From: a virus
DNA length: 38,844 bases
IMG/VR virus record: IMGVR_UViG_3300044730_001215
Location: 1 to 38,844 of that record
Direction: 5' to 3' (one strand)
Position numbers and translations under genes: made by a program. Below, one piece after another: positions 30,211 through 37,855 of the stretch. Each line of letters begins with the position of its first letter. The stretch's first letter is position 1. The notes under the pieces are model-generated. The model was not told the DNA's origin. It made no database searches and saw nothing but the letters and a program-made list of their open reading frames with translations.

Positions 30211-30250
30211 TTAAGAGTTTTTGGCTGGTTTTCTCTTAAAATAAAACCAG
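30211..30250 (+). promoter_or_regulatory. two mutually exclusive hairpins between tube and chaperone genes
   Basis: TTAAGAG (30,211-30,217) can pair with CTCTTAA (30,233-30,239). Alternatively CTGGTTTT (30,225-30,232) can pair with AAAACCAG (30,243-30,250). The two overlap, so only one can form at a time. They may act as an attenuator or stabilise the abundant tube mRNA; there is no clear U tract after the second. Confidence 0.45.
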
Positions 30251-30278
30251 ATCATTTTAACCACTTTCGGAGATAACC

Positions 30279-30677
30279 ATGAGACCAACCAAAAGGTTTA
30301 CACCAAGAATTTGCGACGGAGTTAATTACGAAGGCTATGTAGAATTATTCATGCCTAAATTCGATGAAAGACAAGACTTTCTTCTTATGGATGAAATGAG
30401 CGATGTAGTGGAAAACGCAATCAGAAAAAGAAATGGAGAAGAAGTTAAAGAAGAAGAGATGGGAACAAGAAAAACAATGTCCATACTAAAAAAAATCTCA
30501 TCTCAGATGGATAAATGGGTTTCAGAAATAAACATCAAAAGGCTAGATGATGGCTTTGTTTTTAATAGCCTTGAAGCCGTTGAATACGACACAGAAGTTG
30601 GCTCTACGGTTCAAGAGATGTGCACAGAACTACTTGGGAAATATAGATACGGAAACCCGAATGTGCCGCAGAGCTGA
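30279..30677 (+). CDS. tail assembly chaperone, short form (G-like)
   Basis: The 132-residue product lies between the tail tube and tape measure genes, the fixed position of tail assembly chaperones. It is charged and helical (DEMSDVVENAIRKRNGEEVK, MSILKKISSQMDKWVSE) and ends GNPNVPQS. A heptamer AAACCCG (30,653-30,659) lies in the right frame near the end, five codons before the stop, so part of the ribosomes should shift to the -1 frame and make the longer form described below. A GGAG-type site precedes the ATG. Confidence 0.8.
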   Translation: MRPTKRFTPRICDGVNYEGYVELFMPKFDERQDFLLMDEMSDVVENAIRKRNGEEVKEEEMGTRKTMSILKKISSQMDKWVSEINIKRLDDGFVFNSLEAVEYDTEVGSTVQEMCTELLGKYRYGNPNVPQS

Positions 30678-30886
30678 GGCGAGCGGCTGCGGCTATATTT
30701 AGAGGTCATAAGTACGAAAGCCCAGAGAATGATCACGTTCATGAGTACTCTGTTAGAAAAAGATTGGCTGCTCTTGGTTTCACGTCTGACTTATCCAAAT
30801 TATCAGCAGATAAAGCAGATGCTTTTATAGAGATAGATTTGAAACTTCAAGAAATACAGCAAGAGAAAAATAAAAGAGGAAAATAA
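30279..30886 (+). CDS. tail assembly chaperone, -1 frameshift fusion (G-T-like)
   Basis: Reading from 30,279 to AAACCCG at 30,653-30,659 and then shifting back one base (re-reading base 30,659) continues in an open frame to TAA at 30,884-30,886. The result has about 202 residues (127 + 75). The heptamer fits X-XXY-YYZ (A AAC CCG). The extension (RRAAAAIFRGHKYESPENDH ... LKLQEIQQEKNKRGK) has no start codon or ribosome-binding site of its own at its 5' end, and it stops one base before the tape measure ATG. As in lambda G-GT, the fusion is expected to recruit the tape measure to the tube subunits. Confidence 0.78.
30653..30659 (+). promoter_or_regulatory. -1 ribosomal frameshift slippery site AAACCCG
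   Basis: In the zero frame it reads A AAC CCG; after slipping it reads AAA CCC. It is the only X-XXY-YYZ match in the overlap of the two chaperone frames that I can see. Its place near the end of the short form is as expected. Confidence 0.7.
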
Positions 30887-30887
30887 A

Positions 30888-33800
30888 ATGGCAGATGCAG
30901 CAACCCTTAATATTGATGTTAATACAGAAAAAGCTGTAAAGAGTATCGAAAGTTTTACATCAAGTCTTAAGAAAGTAGCTGCTGCTGCCGTTGCTGTTTT
31001 TGCCAGTAAGCAGATAGTCGATTTTTTTGATTCAGGTATCCAAGCAGCTATAGCACAAGAACAAGCAATGGCTTCACTAGGACAACAGCTAAAGGCTACT
31101 GGTGAGTTTTCAACTCAGGCTTTAGAGCAATTCGCCTCTTTTGCTGATGAAATGGAAAAAACAACTCAGTACGGAGATGATTTAGTCATATCCCAGCTTG
31201 CCGTAGCTAAAGCTATGGGTTTGAGCAATGAGCAATCAAAAGAGTTAGTTAAAGCAGCTTCTGAGTTATCAGCTGTAACTGGCGATAGTTTGGCGTCATC
31301 TGTAGAGCAGCTAGGGAAAACTTACGATGGAGTTACAGGTAAATCCCCAGTACTTAGAGCCGCTCTTGCTGGTGTTTCGAAAGAGGCGCTAGAAGCAGGT
31401 AAGGGAATAAAAGCGGTACAGGATGCACTGGGAGGTTCCGCTGCTGCTCAAATAAATACGTACGCAGGAGCTTTGAAACAAGCTGAAAATGCTTACGGTA
31501 ATTTTCAAGAATCAATCGGTAAAATAGTAATTGAAAACCCAACCCTGATAGCTGCAATAAAGGGAGCCACAGAAATATTTTCTCTGTTAGAGACTTCCAT
31601 AAAAGATAACTCAGAGGAAATTAGTAAGTTTGTCACTACTTCGGTTCAAATACTTCTTTTTAGTCTAAATCAAATCGTAAACGGGACTGGTTTAGCTATT
31701 AAAAGTTTTCAAATACTTTCCAATGGCTTGCTAGTTTTCGGAGCAGCATCTTTAAAAGCAGCAGAGATATTTCTTAAGCTTTTTGGTGGAGAAGAAAGCA
31801 AGAAAAGAGCACAGGAACTAGAGAATCTTGGTCTGCAGTTTGAAACTTTCTTTAAGGAGAGAGTTGAAAGCCAAAAAGACTTTAACGCTGGATTTGATGA
31901 TCTTGCTAAAAAGATAGAAGAAATATCTCTAAAAGCTGCAAACGCGACAGAGAAATTATCAGCAGCTGAACAAAAGGCTAAAGAAGAAAGAGATAAAAGA
32001 ACTAAGGCAGAGAAAAAGGCTCAAGAAGAAAAAGAAAAATATCTGAAAGAGTTTGCTGCATTAGAAAAAAGGATAACTTTAGAAACTGCGACAGAATTAG
32101 AAAAGTTAACTATAAAAAGAGACGAAGACCTATCTGCTATAAAAAAATATGAAAACCTCGGAGTAGTTAGTAAAGAGCAAGCAAACAACTTAAAGAAATC
32201 TCTTGATGAAAAATATGAGAGAGAGAGAAAAGCAATAACAGATAAGGGCTTGGATGATGAAATCAGAGCATACGAAAACAATATAAAAGAAATAAAAAGA
32301 ACGTTTGGAGAAAAAACAGAGATAGTAAGTTCTGAAAGTAGAAAGATTTCTAAAGTTTTCTCTGAATTAGTCTTTAAAACTAACGTAGTAGTTGACTCTG
32401 AGGGTCTAGTTAAAAGTGTAAATAGAGTATTTTCAGAAACGATACTAGGTCAGGTATCCAGCCTCTTATCATCTATTCAATCTGGTAAGTCTGGCGCTGC
32501 AAACTTCATTGCTGGGTTAGGTGGAACTATTGGAAGTGCTGTTGGCGTCGCTTTTGCCGGTCCTGCTGGACAGGCTTTAGGCGGAATTATACAGCAGGCT
32601 TTGTCCTTGGTCATGCAAGATCCTAAAACACTAAGAGAGCAGATCAAGGGTTTTTCCGATGGCTTGAAAGAACTTCCAAATACTCTAGTGGAGAATGTTA
32701 GACAGATACCGAAGCTCATAGCTGAGGGATTTTTAGATGGAATTACATCCTTCATAAGTTCTCTTGGACCTATGATAAACGGAATAATTCAATCGGGACT
32801 AGAGGCATTAGATGCATTTTTTGCATCAATACCAGAGAATGCAGCTGGCGCAATAATAGGAGTTGTAGAAGGGGTAGCAGAGGCAATTGTTGACGTAGTT
32901 CAAAATGTAGTCGATCTGTTAGATGCTCCCTATGAGTTTAAAAAAACCGTACTTGATGCAGCGTATGAATTCAGAGCAGCAATAAGAGATACCAGGAGAG
33001 ATCTAAAAATTGCTGGTGGAGAACTTTCCGCAGCATTCAAAAAAGCTGTTTTAGATACAGGAACAGCATTTGCACTATTTAAGCAACAAGTACAAACATA
33101 CTTTAGTAGAGACTTTCCTAGGGATGTTAAGAATGGGGCTATGGCTTTTAGAGACGGCATTGCAAACGGAATCGAGGCTTTTGTTGCCGGTGTCAGTAAA
33201 GCAGGCACAGAGTTTTTTAGAGGTATTGTCCCAAGTATATTATTAGCGAAAGACTTTATTAACAGCATTGGGCCTAAAATAGCAGAATTTACAACAGCTT
33301 CTTTGCAATCTATCGGAGAAGCATTAACAGATTTTAGGGATAAAATAATAGCCGGTGCAGATGGTTTAGGAAGAAACATATCAGATCAATATAAAGGAGC
33401 TGCAGATAACTTTGCGGTTTTCTTTAAAGAAAAATTGCCTGAGGCTTTTAAAGATTTGGGCGATCAATTCTCTTCCGCTGCTAAAAACTTTGGTGACGGC
33501 ATAGCTAGTGCAGCTAAAAACTTTGGAAAAGAAATTAGTGATGCTTTTAAAGGTGCTTTTGGTGGCGGTGGCGGTGGTGGTGATAAAAATCCTATATCAG
33601 CAGCTTTGGGTCTTGCTAGGGGCATAACAGAGGTTCCAAGGGGATTTCCTAACGATACTTTCCCGGCTCGCCTGTCATCTGGTGAAAGAGTAGTAGATAA
33701 CCGCACTAACCAGGATTTAAAAGACTTCCTAGCTAACTCACGCGCAGGCGGGCTAGGTAACGAGCAAATGATAACACTCCTATCTGAGATTTCTTCAAAA

Positions 33801-33905
33801 ATTGGAAACAGCTCAGGAACAACAATCGAGCTAACGCTAGACAAAAAAGTATTAAGCAAAACCATACTGGATCTAAACCGTAGAAACGAAAGGCTCTCAG
33901 TATGA
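30888..33905 (+). CDS. tape measure protein
   Basis: The longest gene (1,005 residues), directly after the chaperone. It has a helical N-terminal half with a long Lys/Glu coiled coil (about residues 340-490). A hydrophobic region follows (about 540-575, FIAGLGGTIGSAVGVAFAGP) that could cross a membrane during DNA injection. A long helical stretch with repeated LDxxxEF/AFRDGI motifs is next, then a poly-Gly linker and a C-terminal element, PRGFPNDTFPARLSSGERVV, typical of tape measure ends. By the family rule of about 0.15 nm per residue the tail would be about 150 nm. The stop overlaps the next start by 4 bp. Confidence 0.9.
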   Translation: MADAATLNIDVNTEKAVKSIESFTSSLKKVAAAAVAVFASKQIVDFFDSGIQAAIAQEQAMASLGQQLKATGEFSTQALEQFASFADEMEKTTQYGDDLVISQLAVAKAMGLSNEQSKELVKAASELSAVTGDSLASSVEQLGKTYDGVTGKSPVLRAALAGVSKEALEAGKGIKAVQDALGGSAAAQINTYAGALKQAENAYGNFQESIGKIVIENPTLIAAIKGATEIFSLLETSIKDNSEEISKFVTTSVQILLFSLNQIVNGTGLAIKSFQILSNGLLVFGAASLKAAEIFLKLFGGEESKKRAQELENLGLQFETFFKERVESQKDFNAGFDDLAKKIEEISLKAANATEKLSAAEQKAKEERDKRTKAEKKAQEEKEKYLKEFAALEKRITLETATELEKLTIKRDEDLSAIKKYENLGVVSKEQANNLKKSLDEKYERERKAITDKGLDDEIRAYENNIKEIKRTFGEKTEIVSSESRKISKVFSELVFKTNVVVDSEGLVKSVNRVFSETILGQVSSLLSSIQSGKSGAANFIAGLGGTIGSAVGVAFAGPAGQALGGIIQQALSLVMQDPKTLREQIKGFSDGLKELPNTLVENVRQIPKLIAEGFLDGITSFISSLGPMINGIIQSGLEALDAFFASIPENAAGAIIGVVEGVAEAIVDVVQNVVDLLDAPYEFKKTVLDAAYEFRAAIRDTRRDLKIAGGELSAAFKKAVLDTGTAFALFKQQVQTYFSRDFPRDVKNGAMAFRDGIANGIEAFVAGVSKAGTEFFRGIVPSILLAKDFINSIGPKIAEFTTASLQSIGEALTDFRDKIIAGADGLGRNISDQYKGAADNFAVFFKEKLPEAFKDLGDQFSSAAKNFGDGIASAAKNFGKEISDAFKGAFGGGGGGGDKNPISAALGLARGITEVPRGFPNDTFPARLSSGERVVDNRTNQDLKDFLANSRAGGLGNEQMITLLSEISSKIGNSSGTTIELTLDKKVLSKTILDLNRRNERLSV

Positions 33906-35017
33906 GCAAACCGATTAGGTTTATGTACAATAATTTTGGGAACGCTCAATCGACTACTCGCACCTATTCGAGCCAGCTTTCAAGCTTTCCTTTATCTGCC
34001 GCTTTCGACTCCTACAGGTTCACAGGCTGGAGACCGTCGGGAGCATTTGAGATAAAAGCATCAAATAATACTATCTACATCAATGACGGTGCCGATAAAA
34101 CCGTGACTCTAACTAATGCAACTTATGCGACAGGTACTCTGCTTGCTGCTCATATTCAGACACGGTTAAACGCATCCTCTAGCAACTGGACTTGTACCTA
34201 TTCATCTAGCACTTACAAGTTTACTGTCGGCAGATCGTCAGGCACAGCTATTCTAAGATTTACTCAGACCACTAATGCTGCTTGGGGAACAATCGGATAT
34301 CTCGGAGCTTCAGACAGTAGCGTCGGGACTGGCACAGCAGCAGATGTAATCAGAATTCACACATCAGAGTGGATTAAATTTGATCTTTTAAACCAGTATC
34401 AGATAGACGCATTCATCGCTATTGGTGCGGTATCGTCTTATTTCCCCATTCCTGATACGGCTACGGTAACAATCAAAGCAAATAACCTAGATGACTTTTC
34501 AAACCCACCATTAAACGAAACCATGACGGTAACCGAAGAGGGTATTTTTAAATTCTTTGACGGAATCGACTCATCTTACCGCTATTGGCGAATAGACTTT
34601 GAGGACAAGTCAAATCCAAATGGTCCTAGTATATTTGATTTAAGAGTCATCTATTTAGGCGATATGGCAGCTATGACTCGTAATATTTCTAACGGGTTTA
34701 GAGCGGCTAGGATTGATAAAAGCATAGAATTAGAAAGTGAAGGTGGGACCTTCTACTACAGGAAAAAACCTAAGTATTGGCAGATCGATGGAAATGTTGA
34801 CTGGACTGTGCCAGCTGACAGGAAAATCATATCTGATCTATATGAGTATGTAGGAAATACCGCACCATTTTTCGTAGCACTTGATCCAACAACAGCGATA
34901 TCAGACACTATTTCAGAGTTTACAAAGTACGTTACATTTGATGGAGCTCTAGATAAAACGCACCTTCTATATAACTACTTTAGTCTACCGGTATCATTTA
35001 AAGAGGTAATCGGCTAA
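33902..35017 (+). CDS. distal tail protein with module shared with the tube protein (371 aa)
   Basis: It starts by ATGA overlap with the tape measure. A module at about residues 52-148 (NTIYINDGADKTVTLTNATY, LAAHIQTRLNASSSNW, YKFTVGRSSGTAILRFTQT) resembles the insert in the tube protein at about residues 243-350. The following region (EWIKFDLLNQYQIDAFIAIG, YRYWRIDFEDKS) has the look of a discoidin-like jelly roll that may bind sugars. The C-terminal third is beta-rich. It likely sits at the tail tip or forms a baseplate ring. Confidence 0.6.
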   Translation: MSKPIRFMYNNFGNAQSTTRTYSSQLSSFPLSAAFDSYRFTGWRPSGAFEIKASNNTIYINDGADKTVTLTNATYATGTLLAAHIQTRLNASSSNWTCTYSSSTYKFTVGRSSGTAILRFTQTTNAAWGTIGYLGASDSSVGTGTAADVIRIHTSEWIKFDLLNQYQIDAFIAIGAVSSYFPIPDTATVTIKANNLDDFSNPPLNETMTVTEEGIFKFFDGIDSSYRYWRIDFEDKSNPNGPSIFDLRVIYLGDMAAMTRNISNGFRAARIDKSIELESEGGTFYYRKKPKYWQIDGNVDWTVPADRKIISDLYEYVGNTAPFFVALDPTTAISDTISEFTKYVTFDGALDKTHLLYNYFSLPVSFKEVIG

Positions 35018-35454
35018 TGTCTATAACTCAATTTAAAGAATACGATTATTTTAGAGTGATGGACACAGCAGAGGTTGTTCCAGCTTTTGGTTTTAGTACT
35101 TCAGACAATCAGCAATTAACTCAGATTCTTTTAACTACATATGTTCACGGCTCACTATCTGGCAATGAAATACTTGTAGCAAAATTATACGCTGATAAAG
35201 CTTTAACCAAATTGATAGCTACAAGCAGCAATTTTCTTTTGTCTCAAATCGAGAATATCGGTGCAAACTGGTATGGTCAGATAGGTATAAGCATGCCGAC
35301 AAAACCCTGGATCGGCTTAAGTAATACTTTCTATGTCGCTATTGAAGCCACTAACTATAATTATTCCGGCTCTAACTACATCTCGTTTCTTATGTCTGAT
35401 GATTTATCAACATTTAAATTTACTCTAGTTGGAACGCGTGGAGTAATTGAGTGA
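35017..35454 (+). CDS. small baseplate or tail-tip protein (145 aa)
   Basis: It starts by overlap with the preceding stop (TAATG). The sequence is beta-rich with a jelly-roll-like alternation (VHGSLSGNEILVAKLYADKA, PWIGLSNTFYVAIEATNY). It ends by 4-bp overlap with the next gene's GTG. It is assigned to the tail tip by position; no family is recognised. Confidence 0.55.
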   Translation: MSITQFKEYDYFRVMDTAEVVPAFGFSTSDNQQLTQILLTTYVHGSLSGNEILVAKLYADKALTKLIATSSNFLLSQIENIGANWYGQIGISMPTKPWIGLSNTFYVAIEATNYNYSGSNYISFLMSDDLSTFKFTLVGTRGVIE

Positions 35455-37562
35455 GCATTGCACTTGAAAAAGTAAAGAGAGCATCCGAAAGATGGTACTT
35501 AGTCAGGCTAAACCCGTCTAGAAATGTCACTGGAATATTGGTAAGTGAAGGATCTGGAATCTACTCAGTCAATTTCCCGTATCCTATTTCTTCTATCACA
35601 AGAAATGGATCTACTTTGACTGAGGTTAGCTCTGCGCCTGGCTCAAATGATAATTGGTATCATAACGAGATTACAGGCGAGCTAGAAATAAAGCTTGCCT
35701 CTGCTCCAAGTGCTTCAAATATCGTAATAGTAAACTACTATATCTTTATGACTACCTCGGAAGGCGAGCAAATATATGAGACGCCTACTAACTCGGCTAC
35801 CCCATATAGGGTATGGCATCCAGTTATATCGGATGTTACTGAGATCAGAAAAACAATTCCAAACGCTATTTTTGGAGTACTTACCATTGATGATTTTCAG
35901 ATAAATATTATTAACCCACACAACGATTTTCAAAAATATTTGACTGTAAATGATTCATTTAAAGATGCGCCTGCTCTTGTCTGGCTATGTGTGAGCTCAA
36001 ACGAAAATATTGCACTTGTCTATACTGGAAGATGTCAGGCTCCATCTTTATCAAATAGATCTGTATCTATTAACGTTTATGATTCGTTTTCTAAATTAAA
36101 CCAGCCAGCTTATTTTGGCGATACGGCAGACGAGGCTTATTACTATAAGACTGCTGCATCATTTCCAGATCTTAACCCTAGATCACACGGCCAGCTTTGC
36201 AGGTTGGTTATAGGGAAGTACAGCAAATATATAACAAGGCATGGATCAGACGTATCTTTTTATAATTCAGAAGTTATTGTCGGCGATTCAATGCTGGAAG
36301 CTTTTTGCATAGACTTTGAGAAAAGCAACACTACATCAAATAATAGAGTATGGGGACTTTGCAGATTGCTTCATGACGGAAGCGGTAATCCTGCGATAAG
36401 AAATGTGACTTGGAATACCCCTATATTTTCCGAAACAAGCTTAGGTGAGTTTACAATTTTAAACTTCACTACGGCAGTATTTGCATCAATGGATCTTGTT
36501 GAAGGAGATAGCGTAAGACTAACCGAAGGAGCATTTGATCATTGGGGTATAATAGACATAATAGATCCTAGTCCATTTTTTGTCGGTGTTTATATAAGAA
36601 CAAATGCTACTACCACACCTGTATTTACTACAGCAGTAACTCTTACATCCTATCCAGCCGTTTCTATTATAATAAAAGATGAGAACGGTGTTGAACATAG
36701 GCCAATTTATAATAAACATTACACCGTTTCTTATGAAACAACATCTGGCGGTAACAAGTTTGCAAAAATAACTTTTGTAAATAATTTTGAGGGCGATTCT
36801 TATTTCACATCTTATTCTGGTTTAGATCCAGGTAAGCAACAGGTTTATTTTAGAGTTAGACCAAACACTTCGCAAATACCTTTACATAAACACGGACAAG
36901 TTATGAAACGGATAGCTCAAAACGCTGGCATTTCTGTTTTATCATCTACATTTACAGATGCGGATACAGACTTGGATGCGGGTGTATTGATGTCCGTACC
37001 AACTTCGCAGGAATCTGATTACGATAACTATATTAAATACGCAGAAGACGTTGCCTCATCCACATTGGGGATAATGTTTTCGAATACAGAAGGGCAAGCT
37101 GAATATCATTTATTAGCCGATCCAACTTCTAGTGATGAAAGAAACGACAACTACATTTTAGATAGCAGCCTTGATTTAGAAGTAAATTACCAGGATATTT
37201 ACACCAGAGTTATAGCCTACAATACTAATGACAAATCGGATGCAGAAGGTTTAAGTCAATCAATTTCTACATCAGAAAATTTGGCATCAAAATATCTATA
37301 TAATATTAATAGGCCGAGGCAATTAGTTCACGTATTAGACGACATTAGCGGAAGAATAAACTATCATTTATCTACGGTATCAAATCCAGTTTCTACTTAT
37401 CAATTTAAGACTGCGACAATAGACATTGAGACAGATATTAATGATGACTTGGTAATTAACTCTGAATTCGTACCTGGTGGTATGGTCACCGCTAAAGTCA
37501 TTGGAACAATCAGAAATATTAACGAAACTAAATTAATAGCTATTACATTTGGAGGAAACTAA
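35451..37562 (+). CDS. baseplate hub / tail-tip protein (703 aa)
   Basis: GTG at 35,451 overlaps the previous stop (GTGA). The 703-residue product is a large beta-rich protein with many aromatic residues, sitting between the distal tail protein and the fibres, where hub or tip proteins lie. It starts KVKRASERWYLVRLNPSRN. The middle (about residues 180-280) contains LVIGKYSKYITRHGSDVSF, and the C-terminus (about 520-640) has DNYIKYAEDVASSTLGIMFS, typical of hub-like domains. It contains no obvious lysozyme motif, so any wall-cutting role would belong elsewhere. Confidence 0.65.
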   Translation: MSIALEKVKRASERWYLVRLNPSRNVTGILVSEGSGIYSVNFPYPISSITRNGSTLTEVSSAPGSNDNWYHNEITGELEIKLASAPSASNIVIVNYYIFMTTSEGEQIYETPTNSATPYRVWHPVISDVTEIRKTIPNAIFGVLTIDDFQINIINPHNDFQKYLTVNDSFKDAPALVWLCVSSNENIALVYTGRCQAPSLSNRSVSINVYDSFSKLNQPAYFGDTADEAYYYKTAASFPDLNPRSHGQLCRLVIGKYSKYITRHGSDVSFYNSEVIVGDSMLEAFCIDFEKSNTTSNNRVWGLCRLLHDGSGNPAIRNVTWNTPIFSETSLGEFTILNFTTAVFASMDLVEGDSVRLTEGAFDHWGIIDIIDPSPFFVGVYIRTNATTTPVFTTAVTLTSYPAVSIIIKDENGVEHRPIYNKHYTVSYETTSGGNKFAKITFVNNFEGDSYFTSYSGLDPGKQQVYFRVRPNTSQIPLHKHGQVMKRIAQNAGISVLSSTFTDADTDLDAGVLMSVPTSQESDYDNYIKYAEDVASSTLGIMFSNTEGQAEYHLLADPTSSDERNDNYILDSSLDLEVNYQDIYTRVIAYNTNDKSDAEGLSQSISTSENLASKYLYNINRPRQLVHVLDDISGRINYHLSTVSNPVSTYQFKTATIDIETDINDDLVINSEFVPGGMVTAKVIGTIRNINETKLIAITFGGN

Positions 37563-37853
37563 ATGGCTGGTGAAATAAGAAGACTATATTTTGCTGACGG
37601 ACTAACCACAACAGCGGCAGAGACACTTCCGAGCTCTAAAAAAGTATCTGTTGTTTTAACTGCAGAGACATCTAAAACCGTAACCCTAACAGGTTTCCCA
37701 GATGCTAGGGATATGATTTGGCAATTAAAAAAGCCTTCTGCCGATGATTTCGAGCAGATTGATTGCAAAATTACTACACCTACCGCGACTAGTGTTGTTC
37801 TAGACTTCGGTGGATTTGCTAAAACCGGTACATTTATCCTATTGGGAGTTTAA
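37563..37853 (+). CDS. small tail-tip / fibre-base protein (96 aa)
   Basis: ATG follows the preceding stop directly, with GGAGG seven bases upstream. The product is beta-rich ([40 protein letters not shown]), with no helix or signal. It probably links the hub to the following fibre. No family is recognised. Confidence 0.55.
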   Translation: MAGEIRRLYFADGLTTTAAETLPSSKKVSVVLTAETSKTVTLTGFPDARDMIWQLKKPSADDFEQIDCKITTPTATSVVLDFGGFAKTGTFILLGV

Positions 37854-37855
37854 AT

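Noticed and set aside
32930-33949. Minus-strand frames opposite the tape measure and distal tail genes
   Set aside because: They are shadows of the tape measure frame with no start signal and low-complexity Ser/Leu/Ala composition.
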